DNA from: Nitrospira sp. UBA2082
GTDB lineage: Bacteria > Nitrospirota > Nitrospiria > Nitrospirales > Nitrospiraceae
Direction: 5' to 3'
Length of the DNA stretch: 23,361 bases
Assembly (NCBI GenBank): GCA_002331335.1
Contig: DCZO01000004.1
Span: forward strand, 129,459 to 152,819
Shown here: in pieces, positions 22,941 to 23,361 of the stretch
Position numbering within the stretch: the first letter of the stretch is position 1
Layout: each line of letters begins with the position of its first letter
Position numbers and translations under genes: made by a program
The notes under the pieces: model-generated
Seen by the model: only the letters and a program-made list of their open reading frames with translations
What the model was told of the DNA's origin: nothing
Database searches by the model: none

Positions 22941-23361
22941 ATCTCATCCCACGGCCCGGCTCGAAACCGGGCGGCAGTTTCTTCTGTGTCTGCTCTTCCG
23001 TGGTATCGATGCCGAGGATCACGCGGTCTCCTTCACGCAACTTCCCGCCCACGATTTCTGTTGAAAGGGAATCGACGATGCCGGTTGTCACGTCTACCTG
23101 GCGCGGCTGGCCGTTTCGATCGAGCACCCAGACGCGCGTCGCTTTCTTGTCGAGAGGAAGGTTGGGCATGCGGAACCGCAGCGCGCCGTTCGGGACACGC
23201 AACGCATCGTCTTTCTGCGCTGTCACGATCGTGACGTTCGCCGTCATGCCCGGCTTGAGTTTCAGCTCCCGGTTGTCCACCGTGATGACCACATCGTAGG
23301 TGACGACATTCTGGATGCTGATCGGCGCATTGCGGACCTGCGTCACCGTTCCCTCGAAGAA
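22939..23361 (-). CDS. macA: MacA/HlyD-family periplasmic adaptor, C-terminal part (partial)
   Basis: The frame is open from the right edge of the window to TGA 22941-22939, 140 codons. It reads FFEGTVTQVRNAPISIQNVV then TYDVVITVDNRELKLKPGM and TANVTIVTAQKDDALRVPNG, the beta-barrel and membrane-proximal signature of MacA-like adaptors (Q-N-V-V-T-Y-x-V and L-K-P-G-M-T-A-x-V). The tail, PPGFEPGRGMR, is flexible. It would link the MacB-type permease to an outer-membrane channel. The first in-frame ATG at 23346 is internal, not the start; the N-terminus lies outside. The permease gene follows after 97 nt filled with hairpins. Substrate unknown: drugs, peptides or lipoproteins are all handled by this family. 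Confidence 0.85.
   Translation of the reverse strand, partial: FFEGTVTQVRNAPISIQNVVTYDVVITVDNRELKLKPGMTANVTIVTAQKDDALRVPNGALRFRMPNLPLDKKATRVWVLDRNGQPRQVDVTTGIVDSLSTEIVGGKLREGDRVILGIDTTEEQTQKKLPPGFEPGRGMR

Noticed and set aside
1..23361. CRISPR array, tRNA/rRNA genes, prophage or defence system
   Set aside because: No regularly spaced repeats, cloverleaf-like sequence, rRNA signature, or nuclease/helicase/toxin gene was found apart from the short SNase-like fragment.

Overview
The window is GC-rich bacterial DNA packed with ion- and metal-transport genes. No rRNA, tRNA or other phylogenetic marker is visible, so taxonomy is inference. The gene set (Cus-type RND pump, paired PEGLP-type P-ATPases, NhaD, OtsB, short alpha-glucan phosphorylase, DUF389) and the GTCTGGT-type intergenic repeats would fit Nitrospira or a related Nitrospirota lineage, with moderate confidence only. 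Nothing here looks phage-, plasmid- or CRISPR-derived. The only mobile-element trace is a broken IS3-family orfA.

Layout, plus strand. Positions 1-3782 hold the end of a CusB-like adaptor, a full CusA-type Cu(I)/Ag(I) RND pump and a small predicted lipoprotein. Positions 3817-9673 hold a Ca2+-type (P2A) P-ATPase, a class I SAM methyltransferase, an unrecognised four-helix membrane protein and an alpha-glucan phosphorylase carrying an N-terminal YHS metal-binding domain. In frame after the phosphorylase stop lies the C-terminal remnant of an isoprenylcysteine-methyltransferase-like membrane protein (9674-9910). Positions 10161-13936 hold a CaCA-family Na+/Ca2+ antiporter followed 20 nt later by a second P2A ATPase. 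Positions 13937-14636 are gene-poor, with one possible small secreted protein and a bulged hairpin. Positions 14637-16841 hold trehalose-phosphatase (otsB) and NhaD Na+/H+ antiporter. Positions 16842-19033 look like a patch of inserted and decayed DNA: an IS3 orfA fragment, a DUF389 membrane protein of visibly lower GC, and a fragment resembling the start of a thermonuclease.

Layout, minus strand. From the right edge the order is a MacA-like adaptor (partial), a MacB-type ABC permease without its own ATPase domain, and an MgtA-like P3B ATPase whose ATG overlaps the permease stop (ATGA). The adaptor-permease gap holds a tight hairpin over the adaptor stop and a set of short inverted repeats that can pair in alternative ways.

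Together the genes describe a cell-envelope cation homeostasis island: copper/silver export, calcium-type ATPases with an antiporter, sodium/proton exchange and Mg2+-type transport, with two carbohydrate genes (glucan phosphorylase, trehalose-phosphatase) interleaved. The observations most worth checking are the YHS-phosphorylase fusion, the CusA pump lacking the TM lysine equivalent to E. coli K984, the permease/MgtA overlap, the 21-bp duplication at the first ATPase start, and the alternative-pairing repeats upstream of the MacB gene.
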